Part shown: positions 26,165 to 37,503 of the stretch, piece by piece | Layout of the letters: the number at the start of each line of letters is the position of its first letter | Position numbering within the stretch: the first letter of the stretch is position 1 | Origin: Erythrobacter sp. 3-20A1M | GTDB lineage: Bacteria > Pseudomonadota > Alphaproteobacteria > Sphingomonadales > Sphingomonadaceae | DNA: 64,000 nucleotides | Reading direction: 5' to 3' | Assembly (NCBI RefSeq): GCF_018636735.1 | Contig: NZ_CP045200.1 | Location: 2,262,001 to 2,326,000, forward strand | Position numbers and translations under genes: made by a program | Notes under the pieces: model-generated | Told to the model about the DNA's origin: nothing | The model's database searches: none | The model's input: the letters and a program-made list of their open reading frames with translations, nothing else

Positions 26165-27396
26165 GCCGCCACGCGGCGCACCACGTCCTCCTGCAGGTTC
26201 CGCCAGAACAGCGGAATGTCGTAAACGTGGTAGTTGTCGCCGGGCAACACGGCGGACCCCATTTCGGGGGGCGAACCGATGCGCAACAACCCGCTCGCAT
26301 CGCAGCGCGCAGGGACGGAGCCGCGCAACAGGCTGGCCGAACGCAAGTCCGCGCTGGGCACTAACGTGCCGAGGTTGGCCGATGCGGGGGCCTCGCCATT
26401 GATCGTGCCGGTGATTGGATTGACGCACAGGACGGGGCCGTCGCCGCGCGCCTGCCCGTCGAAGCCCGGCGTAGCTTCATACCGCTCCATCAGCATTTGC
26501 GGATCGCCGTCGTCGGCGAAGCTCTCGTAGCTGACGATGCAATGCGCCTGCCCGGCGGTGGCGCAGGCAGGCAGGCCGAGGGCAGGGAGATCGTGTTCGA
26601 CCGAGATCGGCCAGCCGATGGCGTAGACCGCGGCGATCCGCTTCTCCAGCGGCGTGCCTTTCACCTTACGCTGCAACAGATAGAGCGTCAGCAGCGCGCC
26701 CTGGCTATGCCCGGCGAGGACGATCGGCTTGTCGGGATCGACGCTGGCGACGAAATAGTCGAACGCCTGCGCCACGTCGCGATAGGCGGCGTCGATAGCC
26801 TTGGTCGCCTCGGGCTTGTCGGTCAGGAACGCGCCGACCGCCGCCTGGCGGTATTTCGGAGCCCAGATTTCGTCCGCGCGGTTGAACGCGCTAGCCATGC
26901 CTTGCAGGAACAGGCGAGCGCGGTTCTCCGCCTCTTGGTCGCCCAGCGAGGCATTCCAGTTCACCTCGTCGCGCAGATTGACCGGGATGTAGCTGGTCGG
27001 GTGGATGAAGAAGACCGCGAAATCAGGCGTGGCGGCCGGGTCGGCCGGTTCGCCCGCATCGGTTGCGGTCTGCGCGGCCCGGGATTCGAGATCGGGCTGA
27101 CGCAGGGTCCGCTCGGCGGCGGGATTGTCGGGCGAAGGGGTCTCCCCCGTCTCGGGTTCGGCCTGGGCCACGGCGGGCTGGTAGCGCGATGGGTCGGAGA
27201 TACCGATGCCAGGCCGCGAATACCACATCGATGGGTCTTCGTAGGCGTTTTCGGCCAGCGCCGCCTGTTCGGTGAATGCGCCGCGCGGGACGAAGGCGTA
27301 TTCGGTGGCCTGCCGCGACCAGATGACAAGCGCGATGCCCGCCGCGATGACGAGGGCGATGACGATCGCCACGGCGTACAGGAACTTACGCACCAT
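26140..27396 (-). CDS. DUF3089 family alpha/beta hydrolase-like protein, membrane anchored
   Basis: 418 residues from MVRKFLYAVAIVIALVIAAG, a single N-terminal membrane anchor. The periplasmic part has FAVFFIHPTSYIP, the nucleophile elbow IVLAGHSQGALLTLYLL, YAIGWPIS and DGPVLCVNPITGT. The family is a conserved sphingomonad/alphaproteobacterial hydrolase of unknown substrate. Starts 11 bases before the end of the AI-2E gene (overlap), in the lepB operon. Confidence 0.84.
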   Translation of the reverse strand: MVRKFLYAVAIVIALVIAAGIALVIWSRQATEYAFVPRGAFTEQAALAENAYEDPSMWYSRPGIGISDPSRYQPAVAQAEPETGETPSPDNPAAERTLRQPDLESRAAQTATDAGEPADPAATPDFAVFFIHPTSYIPVNLRDEVNWNASLGDQEAENRARLFLQGMASAFNRADEIWAPKYRQAAVGAFLTDKPEATKAIDAAYRDVAQAFDYFVASVDPDKPIVLAGHSQGALLTLYLLQRKVKGTPLEKRIAAVYAIGWPISVEHDLPALGLPACATAGQAHCIVSYESFADDGDPQMLMERYEATPGFDGQARGDGPVLCVNPITGTINGEAPASANLGTLVPSADLRSASLLRGSVPARCDASGLLRIGSPPEMGSAVLPGDNYHVYDIPLFWRNLQEDVVRRVAAWANNRPA

Positions 27397-28528
27397 GGGC
27401 GGGGGGCTCGTTCGCTGCCGGGGTATGGTCGAGCAGACGCTCGGCATCGCGCGCGGCGCGTTCCTCCGCATCGGTCTCCTCGGCCCGGCGTTCCAGCATC
27501 ACCTTGATCATCGCCAGCAGCGGATCGGCGAGGAAGAGACCGAGAATGCCGAACAGGATGCCCATTATCAACTGCATGCCGAGCACTAGGGCCGGGGCGA
27601 GGTCGACCGTCTTTTTGGCGATCATCGGCACCACGACATAGCCGTCGAAGGTCTGCACGAAGAAATAGACCGCGATCGCGTAAATGCCGGTCTGCATATC
27701 GACGGAGAAGCCGACCAGCGCCATCAGCAGGCCTGACACGACCGCGCCGATATTGGGAATGAAGGCGAGCAGGCCGGTCAGGATTCCGAGTAGCGCGGCC
27801 ATCGGGATGCCGAGCAGCGACAGCGCGATGTAGGTGAACACGCCTTCCACGAACATGCCCAGCAGACGTCCCGCCATGAGGCGGCGCATCGTTTGTGCCA
27901 TGCGGTCCATCGTCACGCTCAGGCTGGAGCGGCGGTGGCGCGGCGCCATCCATTCGAGGCCCCGCTCGTAGAGCTTGGGCTCGAGCGAGACGTATATGCC
28001 GATGATCAGGATCAGCACCATGGTGGTCAGCCCGCCTACCAACCCCGTCAGCGCTGCGGTGACGGTGCCGACGCCGCTCATCAGCTGGCTGGAGTAGGAT
28101 TGCAGGTCCTGCACCTGGACCGACAGGCCGTTCTCCCGTGCGAACTGGAGGAGTCGCGCGGTCTGGGTCTGGATGATTTCGGGCAGGGCGGCTGCCTGCT
28201 GCGCGATCTGGCTCCCCGCATAATAGGTGAGCCAGACGAAGAAGGCGACGGCCAGGATCAATACCAGGGCGATCCGCCACGTGCGACCTATGGGCAGCAC
28301 CTTTCCGATCAGGCGCGCGCCCCCGTCGATGATCGCGGCGAAGACCAGTGCGCCGAAGATCACGAGGAGGGATTGGGAGACGTAAACACCCAGGATCACC
28401 AGCCCTGCGACCACGGCCCAGATCATCGCCCGTTGGGCTTCCTGCCGCATCAACGGGTTGGAGATGAACGACGGACTTGCCCCCATCGGCTGGTCAGTCC
28501 CGGTGTCCCCCTGCTGCTGGTCGCTCAT
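27386..28528 (-). CDS. AI-2E family transporter (PerM/YtnA-type permease)
   Basis: 380 residues with about eight membrane helices. Family marks: LLVIFGALVFAAIIDGGARLI near the N-terminus, a soluble middle segment (about 120-190), and GIPMAALLGILTGLLAFIPNIGAVVSG plus GYVVVPMIAKKTVDLAPALV. Members include the autoinducer-2 exporter TqsA and Na+/H+ antiporters; substrate here unknown. Start ATG overlaps the lepB stop (ATGA). Confidence 0.88.
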   Translation of the reverse strand: MSDQQQGDTGTDQPMGASPSFISNPLMRQEAQRAMIWAVVAGLVILGVYVSQSLLVIFGALVFAAIIDGGARLIGKVLPIGRTWRIALVLILAVAFFVWLTYYAGSQIAQQAAALPEIIQTQTARLLQFARENGLSVQVQDLQSYSSQLMSGVGTVTAALTGLVGGLTTMVLILIIGIYVSLEPKLYERGLEWMAPRHRRSSLSVTMDRMAQTMRRLMAGRLLGMFVEGVFTYIALSLLGIPMAALLGILTGLLAFIPNIGAVVSGLLMALVGFSVDMQTGIYAIAVYFFVQTFDGYVVVPMIAKKTVDLAPALVLGMQLIMGILFGILGLFLADPLLAMIKVMLERRAEETDAEERAARDAERLLDHTPAANEPPAHGA

Positions 28529-29409
28529 CGGGTTTCGGCCTTGTCGACCTTGGCCGGGCGCAAGGTCGTCCATGCGCGGCCGTCGCGCAGCGCGCCCCAC
28601 CATGTGAGCGGGTTCCAGCTCGCCGTCCCGTCGAAGGAGAAGGTGATGAACTCGGCCCGTCCGCCCAGGTTTTCCAGCGGGATCGGTCCGCCCAGGCCCA
28701 TTTCGGCGATGGTCGCGCGGCTATCCGCCGAATGATCGCGATTGTCGCCCATGACGAACACCGCATCCTGCGGCACGGTGATCGGGCCGTAATTGTCGAG
28801 CGGCGCATCGGGAATCGAATCGATGACGAGGTAGGTCGCACCGTTCGGCATGGTCTCGCGATAGACGGGCACGCGGCAGGCTTCCTTGCCATCCTTGGTC
28901 CGCACCCGCTCGAAATCGGCGTAGTCGCAATTCATGTTGGCATCGAGCGGCAGGTCGAGCGGGGGCTCCGCCTCCTGCGGCACCGGCTTGCCGTTGAGGA
29001 CGATCTGCCCGTTGCGGACCGCGATGGTATCGCCGGGGCGGGCGACCACGCGCTTGATGTAATCCTCGTCACGCTCGGGATGGACCGGGATCACGATGTC
29101 GCCATATTCGGGCGTGTGACCGAACAGGCGCCAGTGGCCGCGCGGGAGCAGGTGGAAACTCGCCGAGGCCCAGCTGTAGCCGTAGGGATATTTGCTCACG
29201 ATAAGCCGGTCGCCGACCAGCAGGTTGGGCATCATCGAGGGCGAGGGGATGTAGAACGGCTTCGCCACCAGGCTATGGAACGCGAGCACCGCGAGCAGCA
29301 TCAGGGCGAGCCCGCGCAGTTCCGCGAGCCAGTTGACCTTCTCGCGGCCCTTCTCGTCGTGCTTGGTGTCGGGGGTGTCGCTCACGGTGGTACGGGTATC
29401 CGAAGTCAT
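28525..29409 (-). CDS. lepB: Signal peptidase I
   Basis: 294 residues from [11 protein letters not shown]. One N-terminal membrane helix ([15 protein letters not shown]) then the periplasmic protease: Ser in [15 protein letters not shown], Lys in [12 protein letters not shown], and the downstream [12 protein letters not shown] box. It removes signal peptides from exported proteins. An insertion of about 60 residues between the Lys box and the MGDNRDHS box is typical for alphaproteobacterial forms. Start overlaps the acpS stop (ATGA). Confidence 0.95.
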   Translation of the reverse strand: MTSDTRTTVSDTPDTKHDEKGREKVNWLAELRGLALMLLAVLAFHSLVAKPFYIPSPSMMPNLLVGDRLIVSKYPYGYSWASASFHLLPRGHWRLFGHTPEYGDIVIPVHPERDEDYIKRVVARPGDTIAVRNGQIVLNGKPVPQEAEPPLDLPLDANMNCDYADFERVRTKDGKEACRVPVYRETMPNGATYLVIDSIPDAPLDNYGPITVPQDAVFVMGDNRDHSADSRATIAEMGLGGPIPLENLGGRAEFITFSFDGTASWNPLTWWGALRDGRAWTTLRPAKVDKAETR

Positions 29410-29807
29410 AGCGGGATCGCCTCGATGATCACGTAGGCCTGCGCCCATGGGTGATCGTCGGTGAGGGTCAGATGAATGCGTGCTTCATGGCCTTCCGGCA
29501 CCATTTCCGCAAGCCGCTCCGCCGCGCCGCCCGCCAGTTCCAGGGTCGGCGCGCCGGACTTCGCATTGACGACGCCGATATCCTTCATGAAGACGCCGCG
29601 CCGGAAACCCGTGCCGACCGCCTTGCTGAACGCCTCCTTCGCCGCGAACCGCTTGGCGTAGGTGCCGGCGATGGTGAAGGGCCTGCGCCGCGCCTTGGCC
29701 CGCTCGATATCGGTGAAGACGCGATTCTCGAAGCGTTCGCCGAAGCGGTCCAGAGAGTTCTGGATTCGCTCGATATTGCACAGGTCGGAGCCGAGGCCGA
29801 TGATCAT
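29406..29807 (-). CDS. acpS: Holo-[acyl-carrier-protein] synthase
   Basis: 133 residues. Transfers 4'-phosphopantetheine from CoA to apo-ACP. Mg-binding Asp in [15 protein letters not shown] and Glu in [19 protein letters not shown] are both present, as is the C-terminal [17 protein letters not shown]. Normal length. Upstream of lepB with an ATGA overlap; the pdxJ-acpS-lepB order is common in proteobacteria. Confidence 0.96.
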   Translation of the reverse strand: MIIGLGSDLCNIERIQNSLDRFGERFENRVFTDIERAKARRRPFTIAGTYAKRFAAKEAFSKAVGTGFRRGVFMKDIGVVNAKSGAPTLELAGGAAERLAEMVPEGHEARIHLTLTDDHPWAQAYVIIEAIPL

Positions 29808-29824
29808 GACGGCTCTCCCAAGCC

Positions 29825-29912
29825 GTCACCCCGGACGTGATCCGGGGTGGTGCTCTCTTGCTGCGCCGTGCAAACCGGAGCCTTGCCTCGGCTCATGGGC
29901 CGGGGCGACGAA
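29825..29912. repeat. Dispersed palindromic repeat element between pdxJ and acpS
   Basis: A perfect 9-base inverted repeat CACCCCGGA / TCCGGGGTG around CGTGA (29827-29849) opens the element; the right side ends with a related GGCCGGGGCGACG half. This design, with a CCCCGGA-type palindrome, is known as a dispersed repeat in many alphaproteobacterial intergenic gaps. Its position between co-directional pdxJ and acpS means it would be transcribed and could act as an RNA hairpin. Confidence 0.6.
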
Positions 29913-29928
29913 ACGGAAAGGCCGTGCC

Positions 29929-30684
29929 TCACCGCGCTTCATCCATCAGATCGCGCATGCGGCGCACCGCCGTTTCCAGCCCGACGAACACCGCTTCGCC
30001 GATCAGGAAATGCCCGATATTGAGTTCCGCGATCTGCGGGATGGCGGCGATCGGCTGCACGTTCTCGTAGGTGAGGCCGTGGCCGGCGTGCGGTTCGATC
30101 CCGTTCTTCGCCGCCAGCGCCGCCATGTCGGCAATCCGCTTCAGTTCAACCGCGACCCGCTCGCCGTCGCCGTCGAGCCCGGCATGCGCGTATTCGCCGG
30201 TGTGGAATTCGACCACCGGCGCGCCGAGGCGTATCGCCGCCTCGAGCTGACGCGGATCGGCTTCTATGAACAGCGAGACGCGGATGCCCGCATCAGTGAG
30301 GCGGCTGACCACGGGCGCAAGCTGGTTGTGCAGCCCCGCCGCGTCCAGCCCGCCCTCGGTCGTGCGCTCTTCGCGCTTTTCCGGCACGATGCAGGCCGCA
30401 TGCGGCGCGTGGGCAAGCGCGATCGCCAGCATTTCCTCGGTCGCCGCCATTTCGAGATTGAGCGGCAGGCCGGTCGCGTCCTGAATGCGCTTCAAATCGC
30501 CGTCGCGGATATGGCGCCGGTCTTCCCGCAGATGGGCGGTAATTCCGTCGCCCCCGACTTCGGCCACGATCTCGGCCGCGCGGACCGGATCGGGATGGTC
30601 GCCCCCGCGGGCGTTGCGGATGGTCGCGACGTGATCGATATTCACGCCGAGGCGCAACTTGTTCAAAGAGGGGCGCTCGTCCAT
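29929..30684 (-). CDS. pdxJ: Pyridoxine 5'-phosphate synthase
   Basis: 251 residues, TIM barrel; condenses 1-deoxyxylulose 5-phosphate with 3-amino-2-oxopropyl phosphate to make pyridoxine phosphate. Marks: [74 protein letters not shown] and GHGLTYENV. The ATG overlaps the pyrE stop (TAATG), so it depends on pyrE for translation coupling. Confidence 0.96.
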   Translation of the reverse strand: MDERPSLNKLRLGVNIDHVATIRNARGGDHPDPVRAAEIVAEVGGDGITAHLREDRRHIRDGDLKRIQDATGLPLNLEMAATEEMLAIALAHAPHAACIVPEKREERTTEGGLDAAGLHNQLAPVVSRLTDAGIRVSLFIEADPRQLEAAIRLGAPVVEFHTGEYAHAGLDGDGERVAVELKRIADMAALAAKNGIEPHAGHGLTYENVQPIAAIPQIAELNIGHFLIGEAVFVGLETAVRRMRDLMDEAR

Positions 30685-31261
30685 TATTTGCGACTGCCCG
30701 GCTTGGTCACCGGTACCGCCGCGAGTTCAGGCGGGATTTCGTCCTCGGCGTAGGTCGGGAAATTGATCTCGACCAGCGGGAAGAAGGGGACGCCCAGATC
30801 GGCGGTGCCGCCGCTGCGATCGACCAGTGCGGCCTCGGCGACCACTTCGCCACCTTCACGCGCCACGGCGGCGATCGCCTCCCGGCTGGAGAGCCCGGTG
30901 GTGACCACATCTTCCACCATCAGCACCTTCGCCCCCGGATCGAGCCGGAAACCGCGGCGCAGGTGGAACGTGCCCTCGGGCCGCTCCAGAAAGATCGCGT
31001 CCTTGCCCAGCGCGCGGCCCATCTCGTGTCCGATGATGAGGCCGCCCATAGCGGGGCTGACCACCGTGTCGATCCGGCTGCGGATGTCGCGCGGGATTTT
31101 CTGGCACAATGCGACCGCCAGCCGCCCGGCCGGTCGGCATTCATCAACAGGCGCCCGCATTGTAGATAGAATGCGCTGTGGCGGCCCGACGAAAGCTTGA
31201 AGTGACCCTCCAGCAGGGCGTCGCAACTGCGGAATTCGGCGAGGACTTCGTCGTCTGTCAT
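30684..31261 (-). pseudogene. pyrE: Orotate phosphoribosyltransferase gene with a one-base deletion
   Basis: The N-terminal 46 residues ([21 protein letters not shown]... RLLMNADR) are in one frame; the rest, beginning [17 protein letters not shown] and including [20 protein letters not shown], the PRPP loop [17 protein letters not shown] and the C-terminal PVTKPGSRK, is in another. Adding one G in the CGG at about 31130-31132 gives MNADRAGRLA, the expected sequence, and makes 579 bases encoding 192 residues, the normal size. PyrE makes OMP from orotate in de novo pyrimidine synthesis. An intact pyrC lies in the same window, so real loss of pyrE would cause uracil dependence unless a second copy exists; a sequence error is likely. 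Confidence 0.87.
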
Positions 31262-31339
31262 GGGATTTTTCTGGCGGGCCTTACGCTGCGGCAGGGGTGC
31301 AAACGCGCGTGCTGCGCGCAAAAAACTCCCTAGAAGCGC

Positions 31340-31368
31340 TTGAGACAGGGGGCAAGCATGCGTATAGG
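31340..31368 (+). promoter_or_regulatory. Probable sigma-70-type promoter of the aa3 oxidase operon
   Basis: TTGAGA and TATAGG with exactly 17 bases between, about 85 bases before the coxB start and outside any gene. Divergent from pyrE. Confidence 0.45.
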
Positions 31369-31452
31369 CCCGCACGAACCTCCGCCTGGGCGGGATGGTT
31401 GATGCCGCCGTGCGCGCGGCTTTCGAGACAAGATAATGGGACTCGCTGACCG

Positions 31453-32658
31453 ATGATTTCCGCCTCCTGGCTTCGCGACAACAACCGCCTTACGGCCGGC
31501 CGGATCCTGGCCATGCTGTGCGCCGCGATCCTGCTCGCCTTCACGGCGCAGGGTGCTTACGCGGCCCCTCCGCAGGCCTCGGTTCAGGCCCCGGCGGCGC
31601 AGCCCGTTGGCGAAGCCACCGCGGCACCGCAGGCGAGCGACTCCGCCGCAGCGGACCAGGTCGCCGCCGACACGGGCGAGGCAGCTGAGGCCGGTTCCTA
31701 CGTTCCGATGGGCCCAGACATGATCAAGGGGCAGCCGACCTCCTACGAGGAAAGCCCGCTCGCGAGCATGCATTTCCAGAAGCAGTACAGCGACGATGGC
31801 GAGTTCGCGCTGTGGATGCACGATGCGATCCTGCTGCCGGTGATTGTGGTGATCAGCCTGTTCGTGCTGTTCCTGCTGCTGTTCGTGGTCGCGAAATATC
31901 GCCGCCGCGAGAACCGCGCGCCTTCGCGCACCACGCACAATACGCTGATCGAAGTGATCTGGACGCTCGTTCCGGTGCTGGTCCTGGTGGTGATCGCGGT
32001 GCCGTCGATCTCGCTGCTGGCGCGCCAGTACAAGAGCCCGCCGAAGGACGCGATCACGATCAAGGCGACCGGCTACCAGTGGTACTGGGGCTATACCTAT
32101 CCGGACCAGGGTGGGTTCGAAGTGATCTCCTACATGCTGAACACGCCAGGCGAGCCGAAGGTGAACCCGACGACCCGCATGAACGGCACGGAACCGTGGG
32201 ACGGTCCGACCCATCTCGAAGTGGACAACCGCATGGTCGTGCCCGTGGGCGTGCCGCTGCGCATCCAGACCACCGGTGCCGACGTGATCCACTCCTTCGC
32301 CGTGCCGAGCCTGTGGTTCAAGCTCGACGCGGTTCCGGGTCGCATCAACGAGCGCCTGCTGACGATCAAGGAGCCGGGCATCTATTACGGCCAGTGTTCG
32401 GAACTGTGCGGCGCGAAGCACGGCTACATGCCGATCGCGATCGAGGCGGTTCCGATGGCGCGCTGGCGCCAATGGGTGCTGACCAAGGGCGGCAGCTTCC
32501 AGAAGGAAGAGCCGGCTGGCGGAGCCGCGCAGGGCGAGGCGGGCGAATTCGAAGACGCGCAGACTCGCAATCCGCCGAGCGGTACCGGGGTCGAGCCGCC
32601 CGCCAACAATGAAGAAAAGCCGCTGGAAAACCAGCCCATCGCATCGCCCGCGGTCTGA
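31453..32658 (+). CDS. coxB: Cytochrome c oxidase subunit II
   Basis: 401 residues, longer than usual (about 280-330) owing to an Ala/Pro/Gln-rich insert after the signal peptide (about 35-90) and a disordered acidic C-tail. Signal sequence [20 protein letters not shown], two membrane helices (about 120-142 and 165-188), [14 protein letters not shown], and the CuA site [16 protein letters not shown] with paired Cys, His and Met. Receives electrons from cytochrome c at the periplasmic face. First gene of coxB-coxA-ctaB-orf-ctaG-coxC-DUF983-surf1. Confidence 0.96.
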   Translation: MISASWLRDNNRLTAGRILAMLCAAILLAFTAQGAYAAPPQASVQAPAAQPVGEATAAPQASDSAAADQVAADTGEAAEAGSYVPMGPDMIKGQPTSYEESPLASMHFQKQYSDDGEFALWMHDAILLPVIVVISLFVLFLLLFVVAKYRRRENRAPSRTTHNTLIEVIWTLVPVLVLVVIAVPSISLLARQYKSPPKDAITIKATGYQWYWGYTYPDQGGFEVISYMLNTPGEPKVNPTTRMNGTEPWDGPTHLEVDNRMVVPVGVPLRIQTTGADVIHSFAVPSLWFKLDAVPGRINERLLTIKEPGIYYGQCSELCGAKHGYMPIAIEAVPMARWRQWVLTKGGSFQKEEPAGGAAQGEAGEFEDAQTRNPPSGTGVEPPANNEEKPLENQPIASPAV

Positions 32659-32681
32659 CCCGACCGAACGAATAGCGCTGA

Positions 32682-34415
<1,734 letters not shown>

Positions 34416-34464
34416 TTCGAACCCGGTCCTTCGCCCCCGGCGAGTGGCCGCACGAGACACCAGT

Positions 34465-34494
34465 GACGGCCCGGGCTGACCGCTCCGGGCCGTC
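34465..34494 (+). promoter_or_regulatory. Strong hairpin between coxA and ctaB
   Basis: Perfect 10-pair stem GACGGCCCGG / CCGGGCCGTC with a 10-base loop, 50 bases after coxA. It is followed by GCTCTATTG, not a true T tract, so it is more likely an attenuator or an mRNA 3'-end stabiliser that sets subunit expression above assembly factors than a complete terminator. Confidence 0.5.
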
Positions 34495-34534
34495 GCTCTA
34501 TTGACGGGGCCGCCGCGCAAGCCGACCGAGACGC

Positions 34535-35449
34535 ATGACCACAGCCTCTCCTTCCTCCACCCCGATGCCTGCCGACTGGCGGGATTTCTTCGCGCTGACG
34601 AAGCCACGCGTCATGCGGCTGGTGATCTTCACGGGCCTGTGCGGCCTCCTCGCCGCGCCGGGTACCATCCATCCGATCATCGGCTTCACCGCGATCCTGT
34701 GCATCGCGCTGGGCGCGGGCGGGGCGGGTGCCCTGAATATGTGGTGGGAAGCCGAAATCGATGCGGGGATGAAGCGGACGGCGGGCCGCCCCCTGCCGGC
34801 CGGGCGACTGGTCAAGGGCGACGCGCTGGGCTTCGGCATGCTGCTGTGTGTCGGCTCGGTCATGGTGATGGGCCTGGCGGTGCACTGGCTCGCCGCCGGT
34901 CTGCTGGCGCTGTCGATCCTTTATTACACGATCGTCTACACCATCTGGCTGAAGCCGCGCACGCCGCAGAACATCGTCATCGGCGGTGGAGCTGGCGCTT
35001 TCCCGCCGCTGATCGGCTGGGTCGCGGTGACGGGTCATATCACGGCGATGCCGCTGATCCTGTTCGCGATCATCTTCATGTGGACGCCGCCGCATTTCTG
35101 GGCCCTCGCCCTGTTCGTGCAGAGCGATTACGCCAAGGCGGGCATTCCGATGATGCCGGTCGTGCGCGGGGCGCGCAGCACCCGGCGCCAGATCCTGATC
35201 TATTCGATCCTGCTGGTGCCCTTCGCACTGGCACCGTGGTATATCGGCGGAGCGGGTGCGATCTACGGCGTCGTTGCGCTGGTGCTGACGCTGGCCTTCG
35301 CGCTGCTGTCGATCCCGGTCGCGTTCCGCGATCCGCCGGTCCCGGACGCGATGAAGCCGGAGAAGCGGCTGTTCGCCTTCAGCATCGTCTATCTGTTCGC
35401 GCTGTTCGCCGCGCTGGTTGTCGACCGCGTCGCAGCGCCTTATCTTTGA
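34535..35449 (+). CDS. ctaB: Protohaem IX farnesyltransferase (haem O synthase)
   Basis: 304 residues, about nine helices, UbiA superfamily. Farnesylates haem b to haem o, precursor of haem a for the neighbouring oxidase. Aspartate-rich motif in [23 protein letters not shown], then [35 protein letters not shown] and [13 protein letters not shown]. Start ATG with [25 protein letters not shown]. Confidence 0.95.
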   Translation: MTTASPSSTPMPADWRDFFALTKPRVMRLVIFTGLCGLLAAPGTIHPIIGFTAILCIALGAGGAGALNMWWEAEIDAGMKRTAGRPLPAGRLVKGDALGFGMLLCVGSVMVMGLAVHWLAAGLLALSILYYTIVYTIWLKPRTPQNIVIGGGAGAFPPLIGWVAVTGHITAMPLILFAIIFMWTPPHFWALALFVQSDYAKAGIPMMPVVRGARSTRRQILIYSILLVPFALAPWYIGGAGAIYGVVALVLTLAFALLSIPVAFRDPPVPDAMKPEKRLFAFSIVYLFALFAALVVDRVAAPYL

Positions 35450-35456
35450 GGCCGAC

Positions 35457-35582
35457 ATGACCCCCGAGGAAGAAGCCGAGATCCGTCGCCGCCAGCGCAG
35501 CCGCAACTACGCCCTGGGCGGCGTGCTGCTGTTCTTCGTGGTCTTGTTCTACGCGATCACGATCGTGCGGCTGGGGGACTGA
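35457..35582 (+). CDS. 41-residue membrane protein in the oxidase operon (CoxF-like)
   Basis: MTPEEEAEIRRRQRSRNYAL, then one membrane helix (about 20-37) and a short tail. Starts 7 bases after ctaB and ends 2 bases before ctaG, exactly where many alphaproteobacteria carry a tiny CoxF-type or assembly protein. The charged N-tail followed by a single helix is the usual layout. Too short for standard ORF calling, but spacing and composition support it. Confidence 0.75.
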   Translation: MTPEEEAEIRRRQRSRNYALGGVLLFFVVLFYAITIVRLGD

Positions 35583-35584
35583 GC

Positions 35585-36160
35585 ATGGCGGGCGCGGCCA
35601 CGACGCAGAACCGCAACAAGCGGGTCGGGATCATGATGTTCGCGATGGCCGCCGCAATGCTGGGCCTGGGATTCGCGGCCGTGCCGCTCTACAACCTGTT
35701 TTGCCGCGTTACCGGCTTCGCCGGCACCACCCAGGTCGCGACCGACAACGATGCCGTCCTCGCCGAACAGATGGCGAAAAGCGCTGGCCTTCCGCAGATA
35801 TCCATCCGTTTCGACGGCAGTGTGGCACGCGGCATGCCGTGGGAGTTCGGCCCCGAACAGACCACCGACACGGTCCAGATTGGTCAGCGCGACATGGCGT
35901 TCTTCTACGCCCGCAATACTTCGGATCACGCGATCACGGGTGCCGCGACCTACAACGTGGAGCCCGAGCAGGCCGGACCCTATTTCAACAAGATCCAGTG
36001 TTTCTGCTTTACCGAGCAGACCCTGCAGCCGGGTCAGGAAGTGCGCATGCCGGTGCTGTTCTACGTCGATCCCAAGGCGCTCGACGACCCCAATATGAAG
36101 GGCGTGGAGCAGATTACGCTGAGCTACACCTTCCACGAGGCGAAGGATCAGCCGTCCTGA
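35585..36160 (+). CDS. ctaG: Cytochrome c oxidase assembly protein CtaG/Cox11 (CuB chaperone)
   Basis: 191 residues. One N-terminal helix (VGIMMFAMAAAMLGLGFAAV), then AAVPLYNLFCRVTGFAG with the first conserved Cys, and the copper-binding CFCF motif in KIQCFCFTEQTLQPG, followed by MPVLFYVDP and ITLSYTFHEA. Delivers copper to the CuB site of subunit I at the periplasmic side. Normal length for Cox11. Confidence 0.95.
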   Translation: MAGAATTQNRNKRVGIMMFAMAAAMLGLGFAAVPLYNLFCRVTGFAGTTQVATDNDAVLAEQMAKSAGLPQISIRFDGSVARGMPWEFGPEQTTDTVQIGQRDMAFFYARNTSDHAITGAATYNVEPEQAGPYFNKIQCFCFTEQTLQPGQEVRMPVLFYVDPKALDDPNMKGVEQITLSYTFHEAKDQPS

Positions 36161-36268
36161 CCGGGGCGCGGTCGCCGATTCCCTGTTATCGGGGGTCTGG
36201 ACCGTTCGGCAAAGGCGCACTAAGGGCAGACGCCAGACCTTATCCGCCACGCTGACAGGACAGACTTC

Positions 36269-37102
36269 ATGGCCGGCGCCAAGAACCACGATTATCATAT
36301 TCTCGCACCCGACATCTGGCCGTTCATCGGCTCGGTATCGGCGGTTACCTTCACCAGCGGGCTGGTGCTGTTCATGCACCCCGATACGTTCGGCAGTGCG
36401 TGGTACATCGTGCTCGGCCTCGGCGTCGCCGGTCTGATCGCGACCTTCTTCAGCTGGTTCTCCAATATCGTGAAGGAAGCGCAGCGGGGCGATCACACGC
36501 CGGTGGTGCAGCTGCACATGCGTTACGGCATGATCCTGTTCATCGCGTCGGAGGTCATGTTCTTCGTCGGCTGGTTCTGGAGCTGGTTCGACTTCGCGCT
36601 CTTCCCCAGCCAGATTTCCGAGGTGGTCGGCGGCGTCTGGCCGCCCAAGGCCATCGAAGCGGTGATGAACCCGTTCGATTTGCCGCTGCTCAACACCCTG
36701 ATCCTGCTTTGTTCGGGCACCACCGTGACCTGGGCTCACCACTCGCTGATCAACGGTGACCGCGAAGGTCTTAAGATGGGCCTGTGGGCCACGATCATCC
36801 TGGGCGTGATCTTCAGCTGCATCCAGGCTTACGAATACATGCACGCGCCGTTCGCCTTCGGTGGGAACACCTATTCCAGCGCCTTCTACATGGCGACCGG
36901 CTTCCACGGGTTCCACGTCATCGTCGGCACGATCTTCCTGATCGTCTGCCTGCGTCGCACCTATCTGGGCCACTTCACCCCGCGCCAGCATTTCGGCTTC
37001 GAAGCCGCTGCCTGGTACTGGCACTTCGTCGACGTCGTGTGGCTGTTCCTGTTCGTCGTCGTCTATGTCTGGGGTGGCTGGGGCGCCGAAATCCACGGAT
37101 GA
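36269..37102 (+). CDS. coxC: Cytochrome c oxidase subunit III
   Basis: 277 residues, seven membrane helices: HDYHILAPDIWPFIGS at the start, RYGMILFIASEVMFFVGWFWSWF, WAHHSLINGDREG, ATGFHGFHVIVGTIFL and AAWYWHFVDVVWLFLFVVVYVWGG. Stabilises proton pumping by subunit I. About 110 bases separate it from ctaG; its stop overlaps the DUF983 start (ATGA). Confidence 0.96.
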   Translation: MAGAKNHDYHILAPDIWPFIGSVSAVTFTSGLVLFMHPDTFGSAWYIVLGLGVAGLIATFFSWFSNIVKEAQRGDHTPVVQLHMRYGMILFIASEVMFFVGWFWSWFDFALFPSQISEVVGGVWPPKAIEAVMNPFDLPLLNTLILLCSGTTVTWAHHSLINGDREGLKMGLWATIILGVIFSCIQAYEYMHAPFAFGGNTYSSAFYMATGFHGFHVIVGTIFLIVCLRRTYLGHFTPRQHFGFEAAAWYWHFVDVVWLFLFVVVYVWGGWGAEIHG

Positions 37103-37503
37103 CCCCGGGCGAGCCCGACCAAAAGGCAACCGATCACCAAGGGGGGCAGCCCGCCATGCGCGAGGCTGCCCTTTTCGGTCTCTGCCCGCGCTGCGGGGCG
37201 CGCACGCTGTTCGACGGGATCGTGCGTTTCGCCCCGCGTTGCCGCGCGTGCGGGCTAGATTTTTCGCAGTTTAACGTCGGCGATGGTCCGGCCGCGTTCC
37301 TCATCCTGATCGTGGGCTCGCTGGTCGTGGGGCTGGCCGCATGGCTGGAGGTCGCGGTCTCGCCCCCGTGGTGGGTCCATGTGATCCTGTGGCTGCCGCT
37401 CAGCATCGTGCTGACGCTCGCCGGGCTGCGCCTGGCGAAGGGCGCGCTCATCCGTAACGAATATCGTCACAGCGCGGGTGAGGCGGGGCGGCGCGAGCCG
37501 TGA
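37099..37503 (+). CDS. DUF983 family zinc-ribbon membrane protein
   Basis: 134 residues from the ATG overlapping the coxC stop. Two Cys pairs, CPRCGARTLFDG and CRACGLDFSQF, form a likely zinc ribbon at about 30-60, followed by two membrane helices (AAFLILIVGSLVVGLAAWL and HVILWLPLSIVLTLAGL). Consistently found between coxC and surf1 in alphaproteobacteria, so an oxidase biogenesis role is likely but not proven. Confidence 0.88.
   Translation: MTPGEPDQKATDHQGGQPAMREAALFGLCPRCGARTLFDGIVRFAPRCRACGLDFSQFNVGDGPAAFLILIVGSLVVGLAAWLEVAVSPPWWVHVILWLPLSIVLTLAGLRLAKGALIRNEYRHSAGEAGRREP

Noticed and set aside
34465-34494. Rho-independent terminator ending the coxB-coxA message
   Set aside because: The stem is strong but no T tract follows; called a regulatory or stabilising hairpin instead.
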